From Neptuniibacter victor (GTDB lineage: Bacteria > Pseudomonadota > Gammaproteobacteria > Pseudomonadales > Balneatricaceae), in assembly GCA_027943745.1 (NCBI GenBank), contig AP025763.1, positions 744,001 through 808,000 on the forward strand: a DNA stretch of 64,000 nt. Direction: 5' to 3'. The notes under the pieces are model-generated. The model was not told where the DNA came from and made no database searches. It worked only from the letters and a program-made list of their open reading frames with translations. Positions 53,178-63,654 of the stretch are shown here, one piece after another. Numbering within the stretch: the stretch's first letter is position 1; each line of letters opens with the position of its first letter. Position numbers and translations under genes: made by a program.

Positions 53178-54764
53178 TTAGAGATTAGGAGATGCTTTGG
53201 AATGCCCTATTAACTGCAAGCTTTCTTCAGCGAAACCAAACCCAGCTTCAGTGTAGAAGTTGAAAACTTTATCGATACCACCGTTTACTAATTTCTCGTG
53301 CTCATCGGGGAAACGTGCAATCGCCGCGATCTCGCCAAGGTAACCCGCACTATGTAGCTGCTCGGAAATATTTAAAATATCATCAATGGATGGCAGGGCT
53401 AAAAGAATGAGTTTGATATCTTTGGTTTTCATGTTGCTCCAAAGGTCGGCATCTTCACCATCCCCATAGAAAACATGTAATCCTTTTTCCTGAAAGCGCT
53501 TAATACGGTTGCGATCTGCATCCATGCCCCAGACTTTGTCGCCCACCATACTGTGCAGCGCCTTAAAGGCACCTTTGCCTACACGGCCAAGTCCGATCAC
53601 TAAAATCTCAGAATCTTTAGGTTGTACGAAAATGTCACTCGCCAAAGGGGTGCTGCTTTCATAACTTTTGATCTTGTCTTTATGGCGTAAATAAAAGCTG
53701 TGTGCTGAGCGATAGACAATGCTGGTAATAATGAAAGACAGGGAAACGGATAGGGCTAATATGACTAACCACTCTTTGGCGAGCCAGCCATTATCAACGC
53801 ATAAGTACGCGACAATAAGGCCAAATTCACTAAAGTTGCTTAAGGCGAGGGCGCATAAGTAAGAGGTTCGACCGCGAAGATCTAAGCGAGTGAACATGAA
53901 GAAGAACATAATGTATTTAAGCGGTATGAGTATGGCAAGGATAGTTGCCATGCCAAGCATCGACCAATCGGGCAGGGCGGTGAAGCCTATGGATAAGAAA
54001 AAACCGATTAAGAATAGATCTTTAAAGCTTAGTAATGACTTTGTTAACTCGCTCGCTTTTGGATGTGTGCTTAATAGCATGCCTAGGATGAGGGCACCAA
54101 GATCTCCTTTGACACCCACTAACGTAAATAGCTCATAGCCTCCTAACGCAAGGAAGAAGCCAGCTAAGGGAAGGAGCTCCCCATGGCCTGCTCGCATGAG
54201 TAGGTGATTGAGGAGAGGACGTATCAATATTAGCCCAAACAGGGCGAGCGCCCATATTGAAGGCACCTTTCCTGTGGCAAAAGCGAGGAAAAGCACCGCA
54301 ACAATATCTTGCATAACCAATACGCCGATAGCGAGTTGGCCATGACGCGTTTTCATCTCTCCGCTCTCTTCGAGGAGTTTTACGATACATACGGTGCTGC
54401 TAAAGCTCAGGGCGAAGCCTATTAGCGCCGCTGATTTAAGATCTAGGTCGGTGAAAAAGGGAGCTGAAACTACGGACAATAGAAGAAAGAGCGAGCCAAT
54501 AAGGATTGACCAGAGTGTCATATGTGAAAGGCTGCTTGCCCATACTTCTTTTTTAAGCAGATCCTTGACGTTAAGTTTTAAACCAATCGTAAAAAGCATT
54601 AGGGTGATGCCGAGATTAGCTAGCGTATCTAAACTGTCTACAGGCTCAATGCCAATGAAATGTAGGAAGAAACCGGCAAAAAGGTAACCGATAAGCGGTG
54701 GCATGTTGATTAATCTTAGGCTGTAACCGCAAACGAAAGCGAAGAGAATCCAGATAAAGTCCAT
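53178..54764 (-). CDS. CPA2-family cation:proton antiporter with TrkA-N domain (KefB/YbaL-like)
   Basis: Membrane antiporter of 528 residues. The first about 380 residues hold some 11-12 hydrophobic spans of the Na/H exchanger type (FAFVCGYSLRLINMPPLIGYLFAG in part; GFALSFSSTVCIVKLLEE). Then comes a cytosolic Rossmann RCK domain with the nucleotide motif ILVIGLGRVGKGAF. This is the KefB/C-like layout of gated potassium efflux systems, but the ion cannot be decided. It is divergent from mutM. Confidence 0.9.
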   Translation of the reverse strand: MDFIWILFAFVCGYSLRLINMPPLIGYLFAGFFLHFIGIEPVDSLDTLANLGITLMLFTIGLKLNVKDLLKKEVWASSLSHMTLWSILIGSLFLLLSVVSAPFFTDLDLKSAALIGFALSFSSTVCIVKLLEESGEMKTRHGQLAIGVLVMQDIVAVLFLAFATGKVPSIWALALFGLILIRPLLNHLLMRAGHGELLPLAGFFLALGGYELFTLVGVKGDLGALILGMLLSTHPKASELTKSLLSFKDLFLIGFFLSIGFTALPDWSMLGMATILAILIPLKYIMFFFMFTRLDLRGRTSYLCALALSNFSEFGLIVAYLCVDNGWLAKEWLVILALSVSLSFIITSIVYRSAHSFYLRHKDKIKSYESSTPLASDIFVQPKDSEILVIGLGRVGKGAFKALHSMVGDKVWGMDADRNRIKRFQEKGLHVFYGDGEDADLWSNMKTKDIKLILLALPSIDDILNISEQLHSAGYLGEIAAIARFPDEHEKLVNGGIDKVFNFYTEAGFGFAEESLQLIGHSKASPNL

Positions 54765-54914
54765 AGAATATATATAGCTGCTTGATAATTGAGGATGAAA
54801 TGTAACATGCTTAATTGCTGCTGTAGATTAGCTTAAACGTTTAATTAGTCATTTTTATGTTAGTCTGATGGCCTATATTACTGTTTTATCTTAAATAGGT
54901 TGGCCCAATACCGC

Positions 54915-55727
54915 ATGCCTGAACTGCCCGAAGTAGAAACCACCTGTCGTGGAATAAGTCCCCATATTGTAGGTCATAAGATCACGCAGCTTAAAGTAAG
55001 AAATCCTAATTTAAGATGGCCAGTGCCGGATTTTCTCGGGCAACGAATTGAAGGTCAATCTGTTCTCGATGTTTCCCGTAGAGGGAAATATATTCTGATT
55101 AAGGTTGATGGTGGTCAGGTCATGGTGCACCTGGGGATGTCGGGCAGTCTCAGAGTCGTTGATCAAGGTAAAGAAGTTCAGAAACACGACCATGTGGATT
55201 TTTGCTTTAGCGATGGCAAAGCGCTGAGATTAACGGATCCGCGCCGTTTTGGTTCTGTCTTATGGCAGCCTGAAGGTGAGCATCATGAGTTGTTATACAA
55301 ATTAGGCCCAGAACCGTTAAGTGAAGAGTTTAATGCTGCGTATTTACACGCTTGTTGCAAAGGGCGAAAAGCAGCGATAAAGCAATTAATTATGGATAGT
55401 AAAGTCGTTGTCGGTGTTGGCAATATATATGCAACAGAAGCACTATTCTCGGCCGCGATAGATCCTCGTCGTGCTGCGGGTAATATATCAGCTGAGCGAC
55501 TAGAAGTATTTGTAAAAGAGATCAAAAAGGTGTTGTCTGTTGCCATTGAGCAGGGAGGTACTACCCTCAAAGATTTTGTTGGTAGCGATGGTAAACCAGG
55601 ATACTTTCAACAGAAATTGAATGCATATGGGCGAAAAGGGGAGCCTTGTGTGAATTGTCTTTCTCCTTTGACTGAAGTGCGATTAGGGCAGCGCTCTACC
55701 GTTTTTTGTAAGCAATGCCAGCGATAG
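54915..55727 (+). CDS. mutM: Formamidopyrimidine-DNA glycosylase MutM
   Basis: Base-excision repair enzyme that removes 8-oxoguanine and nicks the strand. It has 270 residues from the ATG at 54915. MPELPEVE gives the N-terminal catalytic proline and Glu. The helix-two-turn-helix and the C-terminal zinc finger (CVNC-N16-CKQC) are present. In-frame codons from a TTG at 54900 would bury the catalytic Pro, so they are not used. Confidence 0.97.
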   Translation: MPELPEVETTCRGISPHIVGHKITQLKVRNPNLRWPVPDFLGQRIEGQSVLDVSRRGKYILIKVDGGQVMVHLGMSGSLRVVDQGKEVQKHDHVDFCFSDGKALRLTDPRRFGSVLWQPEGEHHELLYKLGPEPLSEEFNAAYLHACCKGRKAAIKQLIMDSKVVVGVGNIYATEALFSAAIDPRRAAGNISAERLEVFVKEIKKVLSVAIEQGGTTLKDFVGSDGKPGYFQQKLNAYGRKGEPCVNCLSPLTEVRLGQRSTVFCKQCQR

Positions 55728-55740
55728 CCAGAGAAATAAT

Positions 55741-56673
55741 ATGACTGTACAGATAAGGCCTCCTGTTTTATCCCAAGAAAATAGTGCGTTTAGAGTGAAT
55801 CTGCGAGATAAACTGAACGTTGAGCAGTACTTGCAAGAGCGAACCGCTTTTTGTGTTGGGGAACGCGCCGTTCATTGTGAACTATATGAGCATTCTCCTG
55901 ATGCACCGACAATTCTATTCCTGCCTGGAATTGGAACTTATTGTGAACTCTATGCAGAGTTGTTAGCGCGTTTATCGCATCAGGGATATAACGTCGTTGG
56001 CATCGATCCTTTAGGGCATGGCTATTCAGCGGGTTCAAGAGGGGATTATTCAGTAGAACAGATGTGTGAAGCGGTCTCAGAGGTGTTGGATGTATTGCAG
56101 CAGCGTTTTGAGGGGCCTTTTGGTATTTACGGATATTCCATTGGTGCGTTATTAGCAATGGCTGCGGCAGAAAAGGACGATAGGCTCTGTGCCGTCCTAT
56201 GTGGCACGTTGCTGGTACCAGATGTTGCTCCGGATCTGTCATATCGCATGAGCTGGAATTGGACGTGGGCTTCATCTTTAATGTTGCCTGGTTTTAAAGT
56301 GCCGCTTAAGTCGTTTGTTGATTTTGAACAGCTGCTTAAAGGGCATCCTGCAGGACAGGAAATTAATCAAGATCCTTTAATTGTATTTGACTACCCGTTA
56401 CGCACCTTATCCAGCCTATTTAATCACCGCTGTAATATCGTCAGTCACGAGTATGATTTCGCCGCTGCTATTTTACATGGTGATCAAGATGAGGTGTTGC
56501 CTGTGAGTTACTCTAAACGAGTGATGAATTATTGCTCTCAGCCTATGGAGCTTTTGGTGATGGAGAGGGAGGGGCATATGGTTCCTTTTTTGAAGCCAGA
56601 GCTGGTGGTTGAAATGGCAGCGCAGTGGTTTGATCGACAGTTTACTCGTGAGATGGCCGCTGCTGTTCTTTGA
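55741..56673 (+). CDS. Alpha/beta-hydrolase
   Basis: Cytosolic hydrolase of 310 residues. Nucleophile elbow GYSIG (IYGYSIGALLAMA), catalytic Asp region ILHGDQDEVLP and His region REGHMVPF are all present; oxyanion motif FLPGIGTYC. It may be a lysophospholipase-like esterase, but the substrate is not clear. It lies 13 bases after mutM. Confidence 0.8.
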   Translation: MTVQIRPPVLSQENSAFRVNLRDKLNVEQYLQERTAFCVGERAVHCELYEHSPDAPTILFLPGIGTYCELYAELLARLSHQGYNVVGIDPLGHGYSAGSRGDYSVEQMCEAVSEVLDVLQQRFEGPFGIYGYSIGALLAMAAAEKDDRLCAVLCGTLLVPDVAPDLSYRMSWNWTWASSLMLPGFKVPLKSFVDFEQLLKGHPAGQEINQDPLIVFDYPLRTLSSLFNHRCNIVSHEYDFAAAILHGDQDEVLPVSYSKRVMNYCSQPMELLVMEREGHMVPFLKPELVVEMAAQWFDRQFTREMAAAVL

Positions 56674-56773
56674 TCGTTTTTTCTTGTCATAAAAATGTAA
56701 GTTTGCATTCACTTTAGTGTCACCTTGTACGCTCATTATCCAAGAGTATTGAGAGTACTTGGAGACTGAGAAG

Positions 56774-57304
56774 ATGAGTGCTATAAAAATTTTAACCACA
56801 TTTGATCTATTTGCTTTTAATTGGTGCTTAGGGCTACCAAGAGCACCGCAGTTTGCGATGGTGAGTCGCCAGATTTCTCGATTAGGGGATGGCGGTTTTT
56901 ATCTTTTTGTCGGAATGTTTCTCGCAGTTTTTGAGCCTAGCACCGGCTTGAGTTTTTTACTGGTAGGTCTATTTGCCTACGTGATCGAACTTCCTCTTTA
57001 TTTGACCCTAAAGAATACAATTAAGCGCGATAGACAATGTGATGCGTTGCCTGTAAACGCTTATATTGTCCCTTCTGACAAATTCAGCTTTCCTTCTGGG
57101 CATTCCGCTGCGGCCTTTGTTTTTGCGACATTAGTGATGAATTTTTACCCCGCTTATGCTGAGTTAGCTTACGCTTGCGCCGCGGTAGTAGGGATCTCTC
57201 GTATTTTATTGGGTGTGCATTATCCAAGTGATATTGCTGCCGGAGCACTGCTCGGGGTTAGTAGTGCCTTGTTCGCTATCCATCTCTTTCCTGTTTTGGT
57301 GTGA
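56774..57304 (+). CDS. PAP2-family membrane phosphatase
   Basis: Integral membrane phosphatase of 176 residues with about five hydrophobic segments. The three PAP2 motifs are near complete: KNTIKRDR (K-x6-R, with the next Pro replaced by Gln), PSGHSAAAF and SRILLGVHYPSD. Such enzymes act on lipid phosphates such as phosphatidic acid, PGP or undecaprenyl diphosphate. GGAG precedes the ATG at 56774. It overlaps the region of the glycosyltransferase start (TGTGA). Confidence 0.85.
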   Translation: MSAIKILTTFDLFAFNWCLGLPRAPQFAMVSRQISRLGDGGFYLFVGMFLAVFEPSTGLSFLLVGLFAYVIELPLYLTLKNTIKRDRQCDALPVNAYIVPSDKFSFPSGHSAAAFVFATLVMNFYPAYAELAYACAAVVGISRILLGVHYPSDIAAGALLGVSSALFAIHLFPVLV

Positions 57305-57312
57305 GTGGAACG

Positions 57313-58353
57313 ATGAAAGTCTTATATGGCGTACAAGCGACCGGTAATGGGCATATCACGCGTGCTCGTGTTATGGCTCCCGCGCTAGAACGGGCTGGGG
57401 TCAAAGTGGATTATCTATTTAGTGGCAGGGAGCCTGAAGCGTTATTTAATATGGAGCCATTTGGTGACTACCAGTGCCGGCAGGGACTAACTTTTTATAT
57501 GGACGGTAGTAAGGTTGCTAAATGGAGAACGCTTGTAGGTAACAATCCTGCTAAATTAGTTAAAGATATTTTTGCTTTAGATCTAGATGCTTATGATCTA
57601 GTCATTACTGATTTTGAACCTGTCACTGCTTGGGCGGCTAAATTGAAAGGCGTGCCAAGTGTCGGGATTGCGCATCAATATGCTTTTTTGCATAAATTGC
57701 CAGATTCAAAGATGGGTTTTTTCTTTAGAAATCAGATCAAGAGTTTCGCGCCGGCTAAACTTGCAGTGGGAATCCATTGGCATCATTTTGATCATGCAAT
57801 CTGCCCTCCCTTAATTCAGCCTCCACTCTTTAAGCCGGTTAAAGGGGAAAGTAAGGTGGTGGTTTACCTACCCCATGATGATGCGCAAACGATCGAATTA
57901 GCATTGTCTTCCTATGTTGATCATGATTTTTATATTTATACTGCGATTGAACAGCCCTCAGATCGAGATAATATTCATTTAAGACCTTTTTCACGAGAGG
58001 GTTTCCATAAAGATTTAGCGGAATGCTCAGGCGTGATTTGCAATTCAGGGTTTGGTCTATTGAGCGAAGCAATACAGTATGGCAAGAAGATATTAACGAT
58101 TCCGCAGAAGGGGCAAGCAGAGCAGGAATCTAATGCGGAAGTGCTTGCTCATTTAGGCTTAGGTGTTGTGATTAATGACCTTAATTCCACGCGTTTAGTT
58201 GATTGGCTTGAGCTGCCAATGCCTGAGCCCCAAGAATTTCCAGATTTAGCAACAGCGTTAGCTCAGTGGATCGCTGCAGGGTGCCATCAGCCGATTGAAA
58301 CGATAGTTGATGATATTTGGAAAAGTAGCGCCTTTATTGCGACATCTGCTTGA
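57313..58353 (+). CDS. Glycosyltransferase of the MJ1255/VC2487 family
   Basis: Predicted GT-B type glycosyltransferase of 346 residues, starting MKVLYGVQATGNGHITRARV. The C-terminal half has the sugar-nucleotide region (ICNSGFGLLSEAIQYGKKIL). GTG at 57301 overlaps the PAP2 stop, but the ATG at 57313 has AGTGGA upstream and the family N-terminus. Being coupled to a PAP2 phosphatase suggests a role with a lipid acceptor; the product is unknown. Confidence 0.83.
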   Translation: MKVLYGVQATGNGHITRARVMAPALERAGVKVDYLFSGREPEALFNMEPFGDYQCRQGLTFYMDGSKVAKWRTLVGNNPAKLVKDIFALDLDAYDLVITDFEPVTAWAAKLKGVPSVGIAHQYAFLHKLPDSKMGFFFRNQIKSFAPAKLAVGIHWHHFDHAICPPLIQPPLFKPVKGESKVVVYLPHDDAQTIELALSSYVDHDFYIYTAIEQPSDRDNIHLRPFSREGFHKDLAECSGVICNSGFGLLSEAIQYGKKILTIPQKGQAEQESNAEVLAHLGLGVVINDLNSTRLVDWLELPMPEPQEFPDLATALAQWIAAGCHQPIETIVDDIWKSSAFIATSA

Positions 58354-58385
58354 AATTGTTGTGTTCTGAATGAGGGGAGGGTGAA

Positions 58386-58535
58386 AAGTTAGCGATGAAG
58401 AGGATGTGTCATCCTTGATACATCCTCATCGCTGGCTTCCATAATCCTTGCGGTAATTGTCCTAGGGCTTCAATGCCATCCTTTCCGCTTCTCGAGGCCA
58501 TCCTTCGTATTCGTTCCATGAACAGGAGATCCACG
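58386..58535 (-). ncRNA. CsrB/RsmY-like regulatory RNA, copy A
   Basis: Minus-strand RNA of about 150 nt, predicted from a -10 box CATAAT (58547-58542) and a terminator hairpin. The terminator stem is AGCGATGAGGATGTATC (58433-58417) with GACACATCCTCTTCATCGCT (58410-58391), with a small bulge, loop AAGGAT, then CTTTTC. The RNA contains ten GGA motifs, mostly as AGGA or AUGGA; one is in the terminator loop. The 5' block GGATCTCCTGTTCATGGA is shared with copies B and C, but the middle has diverged. GGA motifs in loops are the hallmark of RNAs that titrate CsrA/RsmA. Confidence 0.75.
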
Positions 58536-58541
58536 TTTTTA

Positions 58542-58584
58542 ATTATGGCTTTCCTATGGGAAATTTATATAGGAAAAATTCCTA
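58542..58584 (-). promoter_or_regulatory. Promoter and upstream palindrome of sRNA copy A
   Basis: -10 box CATAAT on the minus strand (plus ATTATG 58542-58547). Exactly 22 bases upstream stands the perfect palindrome TAGGAA-N3-TTCCTA (58570-58584). There is no consensus -35 box, so an activator is probably needed. Confidence 0.65.
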
Positions 58585-58652
58585 ATTAATGTCATCTCTT
58601 GAAATATTAGCTACGAAAAAATAATGATTTTCGTTAATGAAATGATAGACAT

Positions 58653-58804
58653 AAAAAAAGGCCCTTCTATCCTTAGAAGGGCCTCCTTGATTGGCATCCG
58701 TATTCCTTGCGGTATCCCGAGGGAGTGTCCTTTTAATGCATCCTGCATCCTATCCGCTTATCTAGGCCGTCCTTACTATTCTGTCCTTGAACAGGAGATC
58801 CATG
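58653..58804 (-). ncRNA. CsrB/RsmY-like regulatory RNA, copy B
   Basis: Minus-strand RNA of about 152 nt between -10 CATAAT (58816-58811) and a strong terminator. The terminator has stem GGCCCTTCT / AGAAGGGCC (58660-58668 and 58675-58683), loop AAGGAT on the minus strand, and seven U. It contains twelve GGA motifs. A short hairpin ATGCA-GGA-TGCAT puts a GGA in its loop, and the terminator loop carries another. It is nearly identical to copy C through the 5' two-thirds. Confidence 0.8.
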
Positions 58805-58810
58805 TGTACA

Positions 58811-58853
58811 ATTATGGCCTTTCTCTATCAGATAGATATAAGAAAAATTCCTA
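58811..58853 (-). promoter_or_regulatory. Promoter and upstream palindrome of sRNA copy B
   Basis: -10 box CATAAT (58816-58811 on the minus strand) and, 22 bases upstream, the near-palindrome at 58839-58853 (plus TAAGAA-N3-TTCCTA, one mismatch from perfect). Confidence 0.65.
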
Positions 58854-58919
58854 ATTTTACTGAAACTTGAAAGTTTGTTGCAGAAAAATTGTTTGTTAGT
58901 TCTGTGCAACGTTGGAAAT

Positions 58920-59071
58920 AAAAAAGGCGCTTCCATCCTAGAAGCGCCTTCTTAATTGGCATCCATATTCCTTGCGGTATCCCGAGGGAGTGTCCTTGTT
59001 TAATGCATCCTGCATCCTATCCGCTTGTCTTGGCCGTCCTTAGTATTCTTTCCATGAACAGGAGATCCATG
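58920..59071 (-). ncRNA. CsrB/RsmY-like regulatory RNA, copy C
   Basis: Minus-strand RNA of about 152 nt, the first of the three in the direction of transcription. The terminator has a perfect 8-bp stem GGCGCTTC / GAAGCGCC (58926-58933 and 58941-58948), minus-strand loop TAGGATG and six U. It contains twelve GGA motifs where about two to three would be expected by chance. The hairpin ATGCA-GGA-TGCAT is also present. No reading frame of meaning is seen on either strand. Confidence 0.8.
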
Positions 59072-59077
59072 TGGTTA

Positions 59078-59120
59078 ATTATGACGGTATTCTTTTAAAA
59101 AAATATAAGAAAAATTCCTG
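59078..59120 (-). promoter_or_regulatory. Promoter and upstream palindrome of sRNA copy C
   Basis: -10 box CATAAT (59083-59078 on the minus strand) and, again 22 bases upstream, the near-palindrome at 59106-59120 (plus TAAGAA-N3-TTCCTG). Confidence 0.65.
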
Positions 59121-59188
59121 ATTTTTGTCTTTACGGCGTGTTTTTGTAAATTCTTTACCGCTTTCACGTCAAGATAGTGGGTCGGCAC

Positions 59189-59218
59189 TAGACAGATAGG
59201 TCGGCTAGAAATTAAACT
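59189..59218 (+). promoter_or_regulatory. Possible promoter of the thiD-thiC unit
   Basis: TAGACA (59189-59194), an 18-base spacer and TAAACT (59213-59218). A start near 59225 would begin just before the TPP aptamer. Confidence 0.4.
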
Positions 59219-59228
59219 AGTGTTTGTT

Positions 59229-59303
59229 CTTGGTCGGGGTGCCCTGTTGGGCTGAGACTATACCCGTTGAACCTGATCCGGTTTGTTCCGGCGTAGGAAA
59301 TCG
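59229..59303 (+). promoter_or_regulatory. TPP riboswitch (thi box)
   Basis: Conserved THI-box blocks are all present in order: GGGGTGCC, GGGCTGAGA, ACCCGTTGAACCTGATCCGG, and CCGGCGTAGGAAATCGA. It precedes thiD and thiC. A stem ACCTC (59343-59347) / GAGGT (59357-59361) further down covers the thiD Shine-Dalgarno, and there is no terminator, so control is probably at translation start. Confidence 0.95.
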
Positions 59304-59305
59304 AG

Positions 59306-59366
59306 ATGTCGATGAAAAATATGCAATTATCAAATTTTGCTGACCTCCATTACTTAGAGGTGAGCT

Positions 59367-59377
<11 letters not shown>
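59306..59377 (+). CDS. Possible 23-codon leader peptide overlapping the thiD start
   Basis: ATG at 59306 follows AGGA of the riboswitch 3' end (CGTAGGAAATCGAG) at a normal distance. The frame MSMKNMQLSNFADLHYLEV... ends at TAA 59375-59377, ten bases inside thiD in another frame. Because the aptamer's last helix would cover this AGGA, translation of the frame could depend on TPP. It may equally be chance; no homology is known to me. Confidence 0.3.
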
Positions 59378-62118
<2,741 letters not shown>

Positions 62119-62133
62119 TATTAACTGTATCTT

Positions 62134-62161
62134 AAAGCCGCTTTTCTAAGCGGCTTTTTTA
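62134..62161 (+). terminator. Terminator of thiD-thiC
   Basis: Stem AAGCCGCTT (62135-62143) / AAGCGGCTT (62148-62156) with loop TTCT, then a T run. Confidence 0.88.
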
Positions 62162-62178
62162 TTTCAAGAGGGGGACAG

Positions 62179-62418
62179 ATGACAGAGGAATTACTGAAGT
62201 ACTTATTGGTCACTCTGTTGGTTCTATTTGCTTTTATTCCCGTCACGCTTAATGCGCTTAAACGCCGACGTGAGAATCCGCCTCCAATGGCTGCACATGA
62301 TCGTAAGTTATATCGATTATGGCGCTCAGATCCGGAAGCGTATCAAAGGCAATATGGTCAATTAGATGAGCAATATAGTGAAGCTCAAAAGAAAAAAGGC
62401 GATGACTCCAAGGCATGA
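62179..62418 (+). CDS. Small membrane-anchored hypothetical protein
   Basis: 79 residues: one N-terminal membrane span (about 5-26), a basic stop-transfer patch (KRRRENPPP) and a Gln/Tyr/Lys-rich cytoplasmic tail. AGAGGGGGA gives a strong ribosome binding site. I do not recognise the family. It stands alone after the thi terminator. Confidence 0.65.
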   Translation: MTEELLKYLLVTLLVLFAFIPVTLNALKRRRENPPPMAAHDRKLYRLWRSDPEAYQRQYGQLDEQYSEAQKKKGDDSKA

Positions 62419-62529
62419 TCTAAGTACATAAAGCACACAGTTGTTCTCTTGTTGATCTATATCAATAGTTTTGGTGTGTGTTTAAGCTATCTGCCTATAG
62501 CGATGTGACGTGTGAGTGTTTAGCATTTA

Positions 62530-63654
62530 ATGCACTATTCCAATCATCTGCCTGTGCATCAATGTCATATACTCTTTTTTACAACATTCTTGCGTTCTTG
62601 TTACCAACCGGTTGGGCGGTATGAGAGGGTAATAAATAGTACAACCTTTATCACTCTGGTAAATAATGTTGCGCTCTTACTGGCTATGGGCGTACTTTAT
62701 GATGCTTTTTCACTTAGAAGATCGCGCCTGTCTTTTTGGACTAAATGTGTTGCGGGCTTACTGATTGGTTTGATCGGCATAACGATTATGTCGATGCCTC
62801 TCTCGCTTGTGAGTGGGGTTATTATTGATGCGCGCTCTATTTTATTGTCCGTTTCAGGGCTCTTTTTTGGTGTTATTCCTTCAGTCATCGCTGCAGTGAT
62901 GACCATCTGCTTCCGGTTGTTTGAAGGAGGGCAGGGAGCACTTGCTGGTGTATTGATCATTCCAGTCTCCGTTATGATTGGGCTGTTTTTTCGTTGGCGT
63001 CATCAAGTGAATGTAGGGGATGACATTTCAATAAAATGGAATGAGCTTTATGTGATGGGGGTCGTGGTTCATAGTGGAATGATGCTATGCCTAACGGTAT
63101 TACCTAATGCTGCGTATAAGGAAGTTTTAAACGGTATATTCCTTCCAGTTATGTTTCTTTTTCCATTGGCGACCGTGGCGTTGGGTGTTCTTCTGTCACA
63201 CCAATTTGAGCGTAGAAAAACGGTGCAGGCGTTGCGAGAAAGTGAGCATAGAAGTGCACTTTCAATGCAGAAGTTGGAAGCAACGTTTGCGGCGATCCCT
63301 GACTTACTGTTTGAAATGGATATTAATGGTCGCTATTACGCTTGTCATACCGCATCTAAAGATGATTTGGTGGCGCCGGAAGAGGAGTTGCTGGGAAATA
63401 CTGTTTTTGATGTTATGCCCTATGAGTCCGCTGCGAAAGTAATTGAAGCATTAAGAGTAGCGCAAAAAGAAAATGTCTCTAGAGGTGTTCAGGTTTTTTT
63501 GCCAATAGGTGACAGAGATGGTGAATTTGAGTTGTCTGTATCGAAGAAGCAGGCCGTTGGTGGACAACCTGAGCGCTTTATTGTTCTTTCGCGAGATATC
63601 AGCGAGCGAAAAAAAAGCAGAGCAAGAGTTACATATAGCCGCGACAGCATTTGA
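62530..63654 (+). CDS. 5TM-LytS-type membrane sensor with PAS domain, front part of a frame-broken gene
   Basis: Sensor with an N-terminal five-to-six-span 5TMR-LYT-like membrane domain (about residues 43-225, starting NSTTFITLVNNVALLLAMG) and a PAS domain (about 245-360, ATFAAIPDLLFEMD). This frame stops at 63654 after an atypical tail (SRARVTYSRDSI). Directly after the run of eight A (63609-63616) the next frame continues the protein with a second PAS. The first 40 residues are not typical and the ribosome binding site at 62530 is poor, so the true start is uncertain. Confidence 0.7.
   Translation: MHYSNHLPVHQCHILFFTTFLRSCYQPVGRYERVINSTTFITLVNNVALLLAMGVLYDAFSLRRSRLSFWTKCVAGLLIGLIGITIMSMPLSLVSGVIIDARSILLSVSGLFFGVIPSVIAAVMTICFRLFEGGQGALAGVLIIPVSVMIGLFFRWRHQVNVGDDISIKWNELYVMGVVVHSGMMLCLTVLPNAAYKEVLNGIFLPVMFLFPLATVALGVLLSHQFERRKTVQALRESEHRSALSMQKLEATFAAIPDLLFEMDINGRYYACHTASKDDLVAPEEELLGNTVFDVMPYESAAKVIEALRVAQKENVSRGVQVFLPIGDRDGEFELSVSKKQAVGGQPERFIVLSRDISERKKSRARVTYSRDSI

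Larger units (their letters stand above)
58386..59120 (-). repeat. Tandem array of three RNA genes, unit about 268 bases
   Basis: The -10 boxes lie at 58542, 58811 and 59078, so the unit lengths are 269 and 267 bases. Each unit is palindrome, 22 bases, -10 box, ~150-nt GGA-rich RNA, terminator. This explains almost all of the 1-kb gene-free stretch between the glycosyltransferase and the thi leader. The stretches between units (58585-58652, 58854-58919) are A+T-rich and not conserved. Confidence 0.85.

Noticed and set aside
58624-58936. Frames of 76 and 67 codons on either strand in the sRNA array
   Set aside because: They run through terminators and promoters of the RNA units and are not preserved between the three copies.
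58386-59120. Reading the array as a CRISPR or as a simple REP repeat
   Set aside because: Only three long units of ~268 bases; each has promoter and terminator order, and there are no short repeats with unique spacers.
59143-59160. GacA-type box (GTAAA-N3-TTTAC) upstream of sRNA C
   Set aside because: Occurs only before copy C, is shorter than the known 18-base box and is not at a fixed distance in A and B.
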